Position numbers and translations under genes: made by a program. From contig NZ_MUZA01000011.1 in NCBI RefSeq assembly GCF_021442385.1, positions 1 to 64,000 on the forward strand: DNA of 64,000 bases. Reading direction: 5' to 3'. The notes under the pieces were generated by a model that worked only from the letters and a program-made list of their open reading frames with translations, was not told the DNA's origin and ran no database searches. Of the stretch, positions 7,862 through 17,025 are shown piece by piece. The stretch is from Micromonospora sp. MH99. GTDB taxonomy: Bacteria; Actinomycetota; Actinomycetes; Mycobacteriales; Micromonosporaceae. Numbering within the stretch: position 1 is the stretch's first letter; each line of letters begins with the position of its first letter.

Positions 7862-8470
7862 TCATTCCTCGGTGACGACCGCCGCGATGGCGAAATGCGG
7901 CCGATGGATGCCACCATCCCGGCGCTCCAGGCGTTCGACCTCGGTGAAGCCGGCGCGCGCCAGCCGCTCGGAGATCTCGTCGACGGGCCACCGGTAGGCG
8001 GTCAGGACCTTGTGGTCGAAGGCGTCCACCTCGTCGCCGGCGAAGAGGCCCAGGACCAACCTCCCGGACGGGGCCAGGGCGCGACGGAACGTGGCGAGCA
8101 CGCCGTCGAGGCGCTCCGGCGGCAGGTGGATCAGCGAGTACCAGGCCAGGATGCCGGCGACTGAGTGGTCGGCGACGTCGAGGTCGTCCAGCGACCCGAG
8201 GCGGTAGCTGCCGCCGGGATGGGTCGCCCGCGCGTGGGCGATGAACTCGGGGACCACGTCGACGCCCGTGGCGTCGACGCCCAGCGAGCGTAGGTGGTCG
8301 GTGAGGTGACCCGGGCCGCAGCCCAGGTCGAGCACCGGACCGGGTCGGCCCCCCAGGTGCCGGCCGATGAGGGCGAGGTCGTCGGGGTCCACCTTCTCAC
8401 GCGTGCCGAACAGTTCGATGTAGAGATCCGCGACCGCGGCGTACGCCTGCCGTACCTGTTCCGTGCCCAC
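7862..8470 (-). CDS. Class I SAM-dependent methyltransferase
   Basis: 202 residues from GTG 8470. Motif I VLDLGCGPGH lies at residues about 46-55, followed by the acidic end of beta-2 (GVDVVPEF) and a motif-IV-like LAWYSLIHLPPE. The remaining Rossmann elements fit the Methyltransf_25/11 families, which transfer methyl groups from S-adenosylmethionine to small molecules. There is no substrate-specific signature. It stands alone, convergent with the nucleosidase gene 45 bases away. It is a likely native neighbour of the thioesterase operon if the cassette between them was inserted. Confidence 0.85.
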   Translation of the reverse strand: MGTEQVRQAYAAVADLYIELFGTREKVDPDDLALIGRHLGGRPGPVLDLGCGPGHLTDHLRSLGVDATGVDVVPEFIAHARATHPGGSYRLGSLDDLDVADHSVAGILAWYSLIHLPPERLDGVLATFRRALAPSGRLVLGLFAGDEVDAFDHKVLTAYRWPVDEISERLARAGFTEVERLERRDGGIHRPHFAIAAVVTEE

Positions 8471-8560
8471 CGCCCGACTATAGGAGCTCCGCCCTCCGGG
8501 CGACCGACCGCACGCAACCCCCCGTCCCAGAGATCGTTGATGCCCAGGGGTGTATGCGGG

Positions 8561-9742
8561 ATGTCGCACGCGTGGACGGGACGGCTGCTGCGCGATCCGG
8601 TGGCCTCGCCCCGGGCGGCGTTTCTCGAGCTCTTCTACGACCTGGTCTTCGTCTTCGCCCTCACCCGGGTCGCGCAACGGCTCATCACCGAGCTGAACGC
8701 CAGCGAGCCCGAGCGCGACGTGCGGGCGGGGGCCGCCGAGGCGCTGTTCTTCTTCCTGCTGCTCTGGTTGATCTGGATGTTGGCGGCCTGGGTCACCAGC
8801 CTCTACGATCCGGCGCTGACGTTCGTTCAGGCGCTGGTCATCGTGGTCATGTTCGGCGCGCTGGTGCTGGCCATCGGGATGCCGTACGCGTTCGGCGGCC
8901 GAGCCGTGGTGTTCGCGGTCACCTACGTCACCATCCAGCTCGGCCGGCCGCTCGCGCTCACTCTGGCGTTGCGCCACCATCCACGACGGTTGGTGACCAC
9001 CCGCATCACGATCTGGACGGCAGTCGCCGCGGTGCCCTGGCTCATCGGCGCCGCCGTGAGCGAGCACTCCCGTCCCGCCGTCTGGGCCGGTGCCCTGGCC
9101 ATCGAGTACGTGGGGTTCGCCACCGGCTGGCCGATACCCCGGCTCGGCGCCTCCCGGGTGAACCAGTGGGTGATCAACGGGGTCCACCTGGTGGAGCGCT
9201 ACCAGCAGGTGTTCCTGATCGCACTCGGCGAGGCGATCCTGGTGATCGGCCTGGCCTCCAGCGCGGACCGGTTGACCCCCGCGAAGGTCGCCGCGTTCGT
9301 CATCGCGTTCGTCGTCACGGTGCTGTTCTGGCGGATCTACTTCCACCGCGCCGGACACCTGCTCCCCACCGCGATCCGCGACTCGACGTCCCCGGCGCGA
9401 CTCGGTGAGCGGGCGACCTACATCCACCTGGCGACGGTGGCCAGTGTGCTGGTCACCGCCGTCGGATTCGAGCTGGTCATCGCCCACCCCACCGACGAGG
9501 GCGGGTTGCCGCCGGCGGTCATCATGCTCGGCGGTCCGGCGTTGTTCCTCCTCGCGCAGGGCTGGGCGGAGTACGAGGTCCGCGGGCAGCGCTCCGTCCA
9601 CCGGCTGGGCGGGGCGCTGGTGCTGATGGCGGCTGTCCCGGTCGGCGCCCGGTTGCCGGGCCTGGCGGTCCTGGTCCTGGCCGCCGTGGTGCTCGGCCTC
9701 GTCGGCGGGGCCGACATGGGCCGTCCCGGTCGAGGTGGCTGA
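8561..9742 (+). CDS. ltrA: LtrA family (low temperature requirement A) membrane protein
   Basis: 393 residues from ATG 8561 (AGGGG 10 bases upstream); ATG 8540 is an in-frame alternative. The N-terminus RDPVASPRAAFLELFYDLVF is the LtrA family signature. About ten to twelve hydrophobic helices follow, and ALGEAILVIGLA near residue 225 is another conserved LtrA block. The family is a polytopic membrane protein first linked to cold growth in Listeria; its biochemical role is unknown. The last coding bases (9647-9718) recur almost identically at 33627-33698. Confidence 0.88.
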   Translation: MSHAWTGRLLRDPVASPRAAFLELFYDLVFVFALTRVAQRLITELNASEPERDVRAGAAEALFFFLLLWLIWMLAAWVTSLYDPALTFVQALVIVVMFGALVLAIGMPYAFGGRAVVFAVTYVTIQLGRPLALTLALRHHPRRLVTTRITIWTAVAAVPWLIGAAVSEHSRPAVWAGALAIEYVGFATGWPIPRLGASRVNQWVINGVHLVERYQQVFLIALGEAILVIGLASSADRLTPAKVAAFVIAFVVTVLFWRIYFHRAGHLLPTAIRDSTSPARLGERATYIHLATVASVLVTAVGFELVIAHPTDEGGLPPAVIMLGGPALFLLAQGWAEYEVRGQRSVHRLGGALVLMAAVPVGARLPGLAVLVLAAVVLGLVGGADMGRPGRGG

Positions 9743-9853
9743 TCCGCAGGTCGCCCGCCGGCTGGTACGCCTCGGCGTCGGCACCCTGTGTGCCCCGCAG
9801 CAGCGATCCCGCCGCCACCGGCTTTCGCCGGTCCCGGGCGGGTTGCTGGTGCC

Positions 9854-9865
9854 TGAAACTTTCGG
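9854..9865 (+). promoter_or_regulatory. Candidate LacI-type operator TGAAACTTTCGG
   Basis: GAAACTTTC is a 9-base inverted repeat around a central C. Nearly the same word occurs twice in front of the second sugar importer (48839 and 48984). The GAAANTTTC form is typical of LacI-family sites controlling sugar genes in actinobacteria. It lies about 60 bases upstream of the likely promoter. Confidence 0.45.
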
Positions 9866-9922
9866 CGCGGTGAGGTCGGGACGCTCCCCGGCCGGCGGGC
9901 GGTCCTGCTGGCAGCGAGGTTG

Positions 9923-9951
9923 TTGACGGATGACGTGGCAGTTAGTAGCCT
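9923..9951 (+). promoter_or_regulatory. Candidate sigma-70-type promoter for sugar importer
   Basis: TTGACG (9923-9928), 17-base spacer, TAGCCT (9946-9951). This would start the binding-protein transcript about 200 bases upstream of the TTG start, leaving a long leader. Confidence 0.45.
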
Positions 9952-10158
9952 CAGCGCACGAAATAGTGGCATGCAAATGTCTCGATAGATTTCGGAGACG
10001 GGAACCGACGATCTCGCCTACGACGCGGCCAGAGTTGACCCCGTCGGTGCGGCCGCCCGTCAGCCGCTGCCTCCCGTTCCCGCAGCCGGCACGCCCGTCG
10101 CTCCGATCCACCGCGGTCACCCGACCACCGCCCCGCACGATCACCGTATGGAGGGCCG

Positions 10159-11427
10159 TTGAAACGCGTCCGGACCACCGCCGCAGCCATCGTCGCCACA
10201 GCCGCCCTCCTCCTGGCCGGCTGTCAGGGATCGGATGGCACATCCAGCTCGGCCGACACGAAGACGTTCGACTTCTGGTCGTTCGCCAACATCAACCAGA
10301 AGGCCGACGTCGACGTCTACACCAAGGCGCACCCGGATGTGCGCGTCAAGCTCACCGAGGTGGGCACCACCACCGAGACCGCCCAGGCGCTCACCGCCGC
10401 GCTGGCCGGCGGCAAGGTGCCCGACCTGGTGCTGATCCAGGCCGACGACCTGCCGAAGTTCATGCAGTCGCCGGACAACTTCGTCGACCTCACCACGCTG
10501 GGCGCGGGCGACATCAAAGGCAACTACCTCGACTGGGTGATGGCGCAGTCGACCACCAAGGACAACAAGATTGTCGGTGTGCCGACCGACGTCGGCGGCC
10601 TCGCGGTCGCCTATCGCACCGACCTGTTCAAGGCGGCCGGGCTGCCCACCGACCGGGAGGCGGTCGCCAAGCTCTGGCCGACGTGGGACGACTTCATCAA
10701 CGTCGGCAAGACCTACGTCCAGAAGACCGGCAAGCCGTTCGTGGACAACACGCCGACGAGCGTCTTCTTCCAGGCGGTCAACCAGGGCAGCCAGCGCTAC
10801 TACAGCGCCGATCGCAAGCTGGACTACGACAACGACCAGGTCAAGGCGGCGTTCGACGTGACGCTGAAGGCATTCACCGCGGGCATCTCCGCCAAGCAGG
10901 AATCGTTCTCGTCCGGCTGGACCGCCGCCATGAAGAAGGGCGACTACGCGGTGGTGTGCTCGCCGTCCTGGATGCTCAGCCAGATGAAGACGAACGCCCC
11001 GGAGACCAACGGCAAGTGGGACATCGCCACCATCCCCGGCGGCTCGGGCAACTGGGGTGGCAGCTTCCTCGCCATCCCCAAGCGCGCCAAGAACGCGAAG
11101 GCGGCGTGGAACTACATCTCTGAGATGCAGTCACCCAAGGGCCAGCTGGCGCACTTCGTGTCGCAGGGATCGCTGCCCACCACGCCGTCGGTCTACACGG
11201 ACCCGCAGCTGGTCGGCAAGACCGACCCGTTCTTCAACAACGCGCCGATCGGCAAGATCTACACCCAGTCGGTGGTCGGGATCAAGCCCTTCTACTTCGG
11301 CCCGAAGGACGGCCCCATCGGCACCGAACTGCTCAACACCCTCACCAGCGTCGAGCAGGGCAAGGTGGACCCGGCCAATGCCTGGAACACCGCCCTGACC
11401 AATGTCAAGAACGCCGTGCGCGAATGA
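10159..11427 (+). CDS. Sugar ABC transporter substrate-binding lipoprotein
   Basis: 422 residues starting at TTG 10159, preceded by GGAGG 5 bases upstream. The signal peptide ends in the lipobox LAGC (Cys22), so the protein is lipid-anchored outside the membrane. The remainder matches family 1 solute-binding proteins: ALTAALAGGKVPDLVLIQ near residue 75 and the GGSGNWGGSFLAIPKRAK segment near 295. Members bind oligosaccharides or other sugars for uptake. Two permease genes follow. No ATPase gene is present, as usual when a shared MsiK-type ATPase serves several importers. A strong intercistronic hairpin (11442-11470) after this gene would favour higher expression of the binding protein. The sugar cannot be read from the sequence; the downstream hydrolase and nearby GAAACTTTC site are the only hints. 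Confidence 0.9.
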   Translation: MKRVRTTAAAIVATAALLLAGCQGSDGTSSSADTKTFDFWSFANINQKADVDVYTKAHPDVRVKLTEVGTTTETAQALTAALAGGKVPDLVLIQADDLPKFMQSPDNFVDLTTLGAGDIKGNYLDWVMAQSTTKDNKIVGVPTDVGGLAVAYRTDLFKAAGLPTDREAVAKLWPTWDDFINVGKTYVQKTGKPFVDNTPTSVFFQAVNQGSQRYYSADRKLDYDNDQVKAAFDVTLKAFTAGISAKQESFSSGWTAAMKKGDYAVVCSPSWMLSQMKTNAPETNGKWDIATIPGGSGNWGGSFLAIPKRAKNAKAAWNYISEMQSPKGQLAHFVSQGSLPTTPSVYTDPQLVGKTDPFFNNAPIGKIYTQSVVGIKPFYFGPKDGPIGTELLNTLTSVEQGKVDPANAWNTALTNVKNAVRE

Positions 11428-11441
11428 CGGACGGTTGATGT

Positions 11442-11470
11442 GCGGCAGCCGGGTCCGGCCCGGCTGCCGC
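11442..11470 (+). terminator. Intercistronic hairpin after the binding-protein gene
   Basis: Perfect 12-base stem GCGGCAGCCGGG / CCCGGCTGCCGC with a 5-base loop, 14 bases after the stop. It probably acts as a partial terminator or mRNA stabiliser. It also argues against a permease start at GTG 11440, which would place the hairpin inside the gene. Confidence 0.6.
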
Positions 11471-11490
11471 GCGTCGGGAAGGTGACCCCC

Positions 11491-12453
11491 TTGACCACCA
11501 TGCTCAGCCCGGCCGCCGCCGCACCGGACCTCCCACGGCCCAGCCGCAACCGCCAGATCCGGCAGAGCGTACGGGAGCGGCTGGCTCCGTACGCGTACAT
11601 CTCGCCCTTCTTCGTCCTGTTCCTGATCTTCGGGCTCTTCCCGTTGCTGTTCACCTTCTACATCTCCCTGTTCGACTGGGATCCGATCGGTGAACACCGC
11701 TTCGTGGGGCTGGACAACTTTTCCGACCTCGTGCACGACCCGCGCTTCTGGGGCGCGCTGCGCAACACGTTCAGCATCTGGGTGCTGTCGACGGTGCCGC
11801 AGTTGCTCCTGGCCCTGGGTCTGGCGCACATGTTGAACCACGCGCGGCTGCGGCTGGCCACGGTGTTCCGGATGTCGGTGCTCGTTCCCTACGTCACCTC
11901 GGTGGCGGCCACCACTATCGTGTTCGCCCAGATGTTCGACCGGGACTACGGCATGATCAACTGGATCCTCGGCCTGCTGGGCTTCGAGCACATCGATTTC
12001 ACCGCCTCGCTGTGGGGCAGCCACGTCATGATCGCCACGATGATCGCCTGGCGCTGGACCGGCTACAACACGCTGCTGTACCTCGCCTCGTTGCAGGCGG
12101 TCCCCCGAGAACTGTTCGAGGCCGCCGCGGCGGACGGTGCGAACGGCTGGAAGCAGTTCCTGCACATCACCATCCCGTCGCTGCGGCCGATCATCGCCTT
12201 CACCGTCGTCACGTCGACCATCGGCGGCCTGCAGGTCTTCACCGAGCCTCTGCTGGCCAACCCGGTCGGTGGGCTCACCTGCGGCGCGGCGCGGCAGTGC
12301 CAGACCGTCACCCTCTACCTCTACGAACAGTCGTTCGGGCAGTTCCACTTCGGCTACGGCGCGGCCGTCGGTGTCGCGCTCTTCCTCATCGTGGTGGCCT
12401 TCGCCGGCCTCAACTACCTGCTGGCCACCCGCATCCGCTCGGAGCGTCCATGA
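11491..12453 (+). CDS. Sugar ABC transporter permease, MalF-like
   Basis: 320 residues from TTG 11491, preferred because GGGAAGG precedes it by 8 bases. About 35 cytosolic residues precede six TM helices, beginning AYISPFFVLFLIFGLFPLL. The cytoplasmic EAA loop reads EAAAADGANGWKQFLHITIP (residues about 207-226), the ATPase-docking motif of binding-protein-dependent permeases. It is the first of two permeases; its stop overlaps the next start by 4 bases. Confidence 0.9.
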   Translation: MTTMLSPAAAAPDLPRPSRNRQIRQSVRERLAPYAYISPFFVLFLIFGLFPLLFTFYISLFDWDPIGEHRFVGLDNFSDLVHDPRFWGALRNTFSIWVLSTVPQLLLALGLAHMLNHARLRLATVFRMSVLVPYVTSVAATTIVFAQMFDRDYGMINWILGLLGFEHIDFTASLWGSHVMIATMIAWRWTGYNTLLYLASLQAVPRELFEAAAADGANGWKQFLHITIPSLRPIIAFTVVTSTIGGLQVFTEPLLANPVGGLTCGAARQCQTVTLYLYEQSFGQFHFGYGAAVGVALFLIVVAFAGLNYLLATRIRSERP

Positions 12454-13319
12454 AGCCCGGAACCTCGACCGCCGCACCCAAGCGGGCCCGGCGGCGTCAC
12501 GCCAACCGCGTCCCGACGACGGTCTACCTCCTGCTCACCCTCACGAGCCTGGTCAGCGTCTTCCCGCTCTACTGGATGTTCGTGGTGGCCACGACGGACT
12601 CCGCCACCGCCACGACCCTCCCGCCGCACCTCACGCCCGGCGGCAACTTCCTGCACCTGGCGAAGCTGGTCTTCACCATCGTGCCGTTCGTGCAGTCCCT
12701 GCTCAACAGCCTCATCGTGGCCAGCACCATCGCCGTGGGGCAGGCGGTGCTCTGCGCGCTGGCCGGCTTCGCCTTCGCCAAGCTGTCCTTCCCCGGCCGC
12801 AACACGCTGTTCCTCATCGTCGTGCTGACCATGACGGTGCCGGCTCAACTGGCCGTGGTGCCGCAATACCTGATCATCTCCCGCCTCAACTGGGTGGACA
12901 GCCTCCAGGCGGTGATCGTCCCCGGGCTGGTCAGCGCGTTCGGCATCTTCTGGATGCGCCAGCACATCGGCAACACCATCGACGACGAGTTGATGAACGC
13001 CGCTCGGGTGGACGGGGCGACCACCTGGCAGATCTTCTGGCGGGTGGCGTTCCCGCTGGTGCGCCCGGCGGCGTTCGTGCTGGGGCTGTTCACGTTCGTC
13101 TACGCCTGGAACGACTTCCTCTGGCCGTTCATCGTGCTGAAGTCGCCGGAGAACTACACCGCCCAGATCGCCATCAAGGCACTGCAGCAGAACCGGGACA
13201 TCGATCTGGGCCTGGCCATGTCCGGCTCGTTCCTGGCCACCATTCCGCTGCTGGTGCTCTTCGTCTTCGTCGGGCGCAAGCTGGTGCAGGGGATCATGGA
13301 AGGCGCGTTCAAGGGCTGA
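12450..13319 (+). CDS. Sugar ABC transporter permease, MalG-like
   Basis: 289 residues, ATG overlapping the preceding TGA. Six TM helices and the EAA-loop variant NAARVDGATTWQIFWRVAFP place it in the MalG/CUT1 permease class, forming the heterodimeric channel with the upstream permease. The basic N-terminus (KRARRRHANR) is cytosolic. Confidence 0.9.
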   Translation: MKPGTSTAAPKRARRRHANRVPTTVYLLLTLTSLVSVFPLYWMFVVATTDSATATTLPPHLTPGGNFLHLAKLVFTIVPFVQSLLNSLIVASTIAVGQAVLCALAGFAFAKLSFPGRNTLFLIVVLTMTVPAQLAVVPQYLIISRLNWVDSLQAVIVPGLVSAFGIFWMRQHIGNTIDDELMNAARVDGATTWQIFWRVAFPLVRPAAFVLGLFTFVYAWNDFLWPFIVLKSPENYTAQIAIKALQQNRDIDLGLAMSGSFLATIPLLVLFVFVGRKLVQGIMEGAFKG

Positions 13320-13375
13320 GGTGCCCGGCCCACCACCTCCTGACCACAGCGACCGAGGTCGAACAGGGACGGACG

Positions 13376-15079
13376 ATGACAGGTGTCCGCCGCCGGCTGG
13401 CCGGCCTGCTCCGACGTGCCCGCCGCCGGACCCCGGGGCCGCCCTACCCGTTCACCGTGCGGCGCAGGCTGCGCGTGCCGATGAACGACGGCGTCGAACT
13501 GGTCGCCGACCTGTACCAACCGGTCGGCGCCGGGGAACCGCCGCTGCCCACGATCGTGGTCCGCTCGCCGTACGGCCGGCACGGCTCGCTCACCCACGCG
13601 CCCGCGCTGGCCGGGGCCGGGTTCACCGTGCTGGTGCAGAGCTGCCGGGGCACGGGCGGCTCCGGAGGCACCTTCCGGCCCCAGCTCGACGAGGAGTGCG
13701 ACGGCATGGCCACCCACCGGTGGGTACGCCGCCAGCCGTGGTTCACCGGCGCCGTCGCGACGTACGGGGAGAGTTACCTCGGCTACACCCAGTGGGCGGT
13801 GGCCGGACGGATGTGCCGCGACGACCCCGGGAACGCCCCGGACGCCCTGTGCCTGAACGTCACCATGGCCGACTTCGGTGCGGTCACCTGGACCAACGGC
13901 GCCTTCTGGCTGGGCGGCTCGCTCGGCTGGTCGCGCCGGATGGTCCTGCGGGGCCTGCGCGGCGCCCTGATCCGGGCGCGGCTCGCCCGGCGCCCGGATC
14001 GGAAGCTGGCCGAGGCCCTCGACGTCCTGCCCCTGGCCCGCGGCGATGCCGCCGTGGCCGGCCACCCGATCGGCTGGTACCAGGACTGGCTGGCGCACGA
14101 GAAGCTCACCGACGACTACTGGACCCGGCAGTCGCACACCGCATCGGTGCCCGACGTGACCGCACCCGTCTACCTGGCCACCGGCTGGTACGACATCTTC
14201 CTGCCTTGGCAGCTGCGCAACTACGCCCAACTGGTCGCGGCCGGCCGCCCGCCCCGGCTGACCATCGGCCCGTGGGGCCACGGCGGTGAGCGGAGCCCGT
14301 TTCTCGCCGAGTCGATCGCGTTCCTCAAGGAACACTTCGTCGGCGCTCCCGCGACCCGGCCGGCGGCCGTGCGCGCCTTTCTCACGGGTGCGGACCAGTG
14401 GCACGACCTACCTGTGTGGCCGCCGCCGGGCACCGCGACGCGGCGCTGGTACCTGCACCCGTCCGGGCTGCTCGACCCGGCGATCCCCGACGGGGGCACC
14501 ACCCGCTACAGCTACGACCCCGACCGGCCCACACCGGCGCTCGGTGGCCCCGACATGGGCCCGAGCTGCGGACCGGTCGACACCAGCGCCCACGAACGCC
14601 GCCCGGACGTGGTCGTCTTCCGCAGCCCACCGCTGGCACACCCGGTCGTCCTCGCCGGGGAGCCGGTCGCCCGGGTCCGGTTCCGCTCGACGGCCGCCAG
14701 CGCCGACGTGTTCGTGCGGATCTGCGACGTGCACCCCGACGGCCGCTCGATGAGCGTGTGCGACGGCATCCGCCGCATCGGCAGCGTCGGCACGGCGGCC
14801 ACCGACCCGCCGCCCGACGGGGACGGTTTCGTGACCCTGGACGTGCCGCTGTGGCCGGCCTTCCACCGCTTCGCCCCCGGCCACCGGATCGCCGTGCAGG
14901 TCAGCTCGGGGGCGCATCCGCGCTACGCCCGCAATCCGGGCACCGGCGAACCGGCCGCCACCGCGGCCACCACCGTCCGGGCGGAGCAGGAGATCTCCCA
15001 CGACCCCGCCCACCCGTCCCGGATCGACCTGCCGGTTTGGGACGGGTGGGCACCGGCCACCGGCGGCGGGCGTGGCTGA
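13376..15079 (+). CDS. CocE/NonD-family alpha/beta hydrolase
   Basis: 567 residues, ATG 13376 preceded by AGGGACGG. The N-terminal segment RLRVPMNDGVELVADLYQP and VVRSPYGRHG are signatures of the X-Pro dipeptidyl-peptidase S15/CocE family. The nucleophile motif is YGESYLG near residue 129. ATGWYDIFLPWQ (Asp) and IGPWGHGG (His) complete the triad. The C-terminal third (from about residue 360) is the beta-jelly-roll domain of the family (PVVLAGEPVARVRFRS). Members cleave esters or amides, and substrates differ widely. Located 56 bases after the sugar permease, it may be co-transcribed. No signal peptide is evident, so it should be cytosolic. Confidence 0.85.
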   Translation: MTGVRRRLAGLLRRARRRTPGPPYPFTVRRRLRVPMNDGVELVADLYQPVGAGEPPLPTIVVRSPYGRHGSLTHAPALAGAGFTVLVQSCRGTGGSGGTFRPQLDEECDGMATHRWVRRQPWFTGAVATYGESYLGYTQWAVAGRMCRDDPGNAPDALCLNVTMADFGAVTWTNGAFWLGGSLGWSRRMVLRGLRGALIRARLARRPDRKLAEALDVLPLARGDAAVAGHPIGWYQDWLAHEKLTDDYWTRQSHTASVPDVTAPVYLATGWYDIFLPWQLRNYAQLVAAGRPPRLTIGPWGHGGERSPFLAESIAFLKEHFVGAPATRPAAVRAFLTGADQWHDLPVWPPPGTATRRWYLHPSGLLDPAIPDGGTTRYSYDPDRPTPALGGPDMGPSCGPVDTSAHERRPDVVVFRSPPLAHPVVLAGEPVARVRFRSTAASADVFVRICDVHPDGRSMSVCDGIRRIGSVGTAATDPPPDGDGFVTLDVPLWPAFHRFAPGHRIAVQVSSGAHPRYARNPGTGEPAATAATTVRAEQEISHDPAHPSRIDLPVWDGWAPATGGGRG

Positions 15080-15095
15080 CGCGGCGTCGAGGCCG

Positions 15096-16028
15096 TCAGG
15101 CGGCGCCCGCGCGGAGATCCCCGGTGGTGTGGGCGCGGATGCCCGGGTCGGGGGAGTCGGCGAACCGGGCGACGACCGCACGCACGTGTTCCTCGGCGGG
15201 CGCGGCGAGGCCGTCGTAGACCGAGACGAACAGCTCCCGGGCACGACCCCGGGGCCAGTCGGCGGGCATCAGCGCGATCGGCAGCTGCGGGTCGAGGACG
15301 GGGAAACGCCGGTAGGTGTCCATGACCTCGGTGCGGGTGGCGACCGCGCGGGCGCCGGTGATCCGCCCGGTCCGGATCTGCGGGAGCAGCGGCCGCCAGC
15401 GCTCGAGGAACGTCTCGTACTGGTGGGCGATGGCGGCCACGTCCCACGCCTCGATCGGTGACCTGTCGCTCGTACTCGCCAGGTCCAGGTGCCGGGCCCG
15501 GAAGATGCTCATGGCACCGACGCCGAAGGCCCGGAGGCGGTTCTCGACGGTCGGGTTCGGCGCGTCGGGAGAGATCCACAGCCCGTCGAACAGCGACGCG
15601 AACCCCAGCCAGCGCAGCTGGTCGCGCAGCGCGCGCCGGTGACCGTTGGCCTCCTGGGGTAGGGAGAAGGCGACAAGCGTCCAGGACCCGTCCCACGAGT
15701 CGCCCCCGGCGGCGAATCCGGCTATCCAGGCCCCGCCGCCCAGCAGTTCGTCGGCGGCGGTCCGGGTCAGCCGGTACGAGCTGCGCCGCCCGTCCCGGTG
15801 GTTCTCGAGGACTCCCCGGCGGGCCAGCCGGCTGATGGCGGTGCGGCCGCCGGTGGGGCTGACCCCGGTCTCCGCGAGCAGCGCGACGATCGACGCCGAG
15901 GGCAGCCAGGCCCGCGTACGCGCGGTGTAGTCAGCGATCAACGTCGTCGCCAGGCCCTGCGGCGAGCTGCCCGCCTGGCGACGGGGCAACCGCACGGAGC
16001 CGGCGACGTCGGGGACGATGTCCGCCAT
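15096..16028 (-). CDS. PaaX-family transcriptional regulator
   Basis: 310 residues from ATG 16028; upstream GTG codons at about 16046 are alternatives. The N-terminal winged helix (SIVALLAETGVSPTGGRTAISRLARRGVLE, continuing into a basic wing) is typical of PaaX proteins. The central and C-terminal parts (FDGLWISPDAP, RWRPLLPQ, FPVLDPQLPIALMPADWPR) match the PaaX central and C-terminal domains. PaaX members repress catabolism of phenylacetate-like compounds and bind CoA thioesters. It sits directly downstream of an ABC importer operon on the same strand and convergent with the CocE gene, so it may govern the importer and monooxygenase genes; that is inference. Confidence 0.88.
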   Translation of the reverse strand: MADIVPDVAGSVRLPRRQAGSSPQGLATTLIADYTARTRAWLPSASIVALLAETGVSPTGGRTAISRLARRGVLENHRDGRRSSYRLTRTAADELLGGGAWIAGFAAGGDSWDGSWTLVAFSLPQEANGHRRALRDQLRWLGFASLFDGLWISPDAPNPTVENRLRAFGVGAMSIFRARHLDLASTSDRSPIEAWDVAAIAHQYETFLERWRPLLPQIRTGRITGARAVATRTEVMDTYRRFPVLDPQLPIALMPADWPRGRARELFVSVYDGLAAPAEEHVRAVVARFADSPDPGIRAHTTGDLRAGAA

Positions 16029-16167
16029 CTCGTACGGGATCACCACTGATGCGCTCCGGTGTTCAGAATCGGGCCAGGGTCGGCGACGTCGCCAGGTCAA
16101 TGATCACGTGCGGCGCACCCGCTGCGAGGCTCGTCCGGACGGGCGAACGCCGTTGCCCGGGGTGTCC

Positions 16168-17025
16168 TCAATGTCCGTCGGTCCGATCGCGGGCCTGTGG
16201 TCCGGGCCGAACCGGACGGGCGTCTACTGACGAGGGGACCGGCCCGCGCTTGGCCCGCTGGATCTGCTCGTAGACGCGGGTCCGCAGCTCGGTGAAGCGG
16301 GGCAGGGCCCGGGTGGTGAGCTGGTCGCGCTCGGGCGGGAGGTCGATCGCGAGGTCCTCCTGCACCCGGGTGGGGGAGTTGGACAGGACGAGCACGCGTT
16401 GGCCCAGATACACCGACTCGTCGATGTCGTGCGTCACGAAGACGGTGGAGATCCCACGGGTCAGGTGCAGTTCGCGGACGAGGTCCTCCAGGTCGGCGCG
16501 GGTCTGCGCGTCCACCGCGGCGAACGGTTCGTCCATGATCAGCACGTCCGGCTGGTACGCGACGGCGCGCGCGATCGCCACCCGCTGCTGCATCCCGCCG
16601 GACAACTGCCACGGATGGCTGCGCGCCGACTGCAGCAGCCCGACCGCGTCGAGGGCGTCGTCGACCAGCCGGCCGCGTTCGGCGCGGGAGAGCTTCTTGT
16701 GGCGAAGCGGAAGCTCCACGTTGCCTCGGACGGTCAGCCACGGGTAGAGGCTGCGGCCGTACTCCTGGAAGACCACAGCCATCGCCGGGCTCGGGCCGGT
16801 CACCGGCGACCCCTCCATCTCGACGAGGCCGCTGGTCGGCCGGAGCAGCCCGGCGAGGCATTTCAGGAGGGTTGTCTTCCCGCAGCCCGAGGGACCGACG
16901 ACGCACAGCAGCTCGCCGGGATCCATGGTGAAGCTGATGTCCCCGATCGCCTCGACCTCGCCCCGGCCGGACGCGTAGACCTTCCGCAGGTGCTCGACCC
17001 TCAGCAGGGGACGCCCGTCAGGCAC
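16168..17025 (-). CDS. ABC transporter ATPase, nitrate/sulfonate/taurine type
   Basis: 285 residues from GTG 17025. Walker A GPSGCGKTT near residue 44, Q-loop VVFQEYGRSLYPW, signature LSGGMQQRVAIARA, Walker B VLIMDEPFAAVD and H-loop FVTHDIDES are all intact. The sequence between them is that of the SsuB/TauB/NrtD group. It overlaps the upstream permease end by 8 bases and energises import through the two permeases encoded before it. A C-terminal tail of about 35 basic residues is non-conserved. Confidence 0.9.
   Translation of the reverse strand: MPDGRPLLRVEHLRKVYASGRGEVEAIGDISFTMDPGELLCVVGPSGCGKTTLLKCLAGLLRPTSGLVEMEGSPVTGPSPAMAVVFQEYGRSLYPWLTVRGNVELPLRHKKLSRAERGRLVDDALDAVGLLQSARSHPWQLSGGMQQRVAIARAVAYQPDVLIMDEPFAAVDAQTRADLEDLVRELHLTRGISTVFVTHDIDESVYLGQRVLVLSNSPTRVQEDLAIDLPPERDQLTTRALPRFTELRTRVYEQIQRAKRGPVPSSVDARPVRPGPQARDRTDGH

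Larger units (their letters stand above)
9743..10158. promoter_or_regulatory. Upstream region of the first sugar importer
   Basis: 416 bases without a credible gene between ltrA and the binding-protein gene. It contains a TGAAACTTTCGG motif (9854-9865), a promoter-like pair at 9923-9951, and an AT-richer stretch 9955-9995 with CGAAAT (9959-9964) and ATTTCG (9989-9994) in inverted orientation. Confidence 0.5.

Noticed and set aside
9959..9994. CGAAAT / ATTTCG inverted words as an operator
   Set aside because: The arms are only 6 bases and 24 bases apart, so a chance match in this AT-richer patch is likely. Kept only as a note in the region entry.
7862..10243. A 793-codon open minus frame covering ltrA and the methyltransferase
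   Set aside because: Only the last 202 codons (from GTG 8470) resemble a protein family. The rest is antisense to the clear LtrA gene and has biased, repetitive Arg/Gly/Asp-rich composition.
11440..11490. GTG 11440 as start of the first sugar permease
   Set aside because: It would place a perfect 12-base intercistronic hairpin inside the coding sequence and lacks a ribosome-binding site. TTG 11491 has one.
12137..13375. 5' extension of the CocE hydrolase frame through both sugar permeases
   Set aside because: This part runs out of frame over permease genes with clear TM helices and EAA loops. The ATG at 13376 with a good ribosome-binding site starts the hydrolase.
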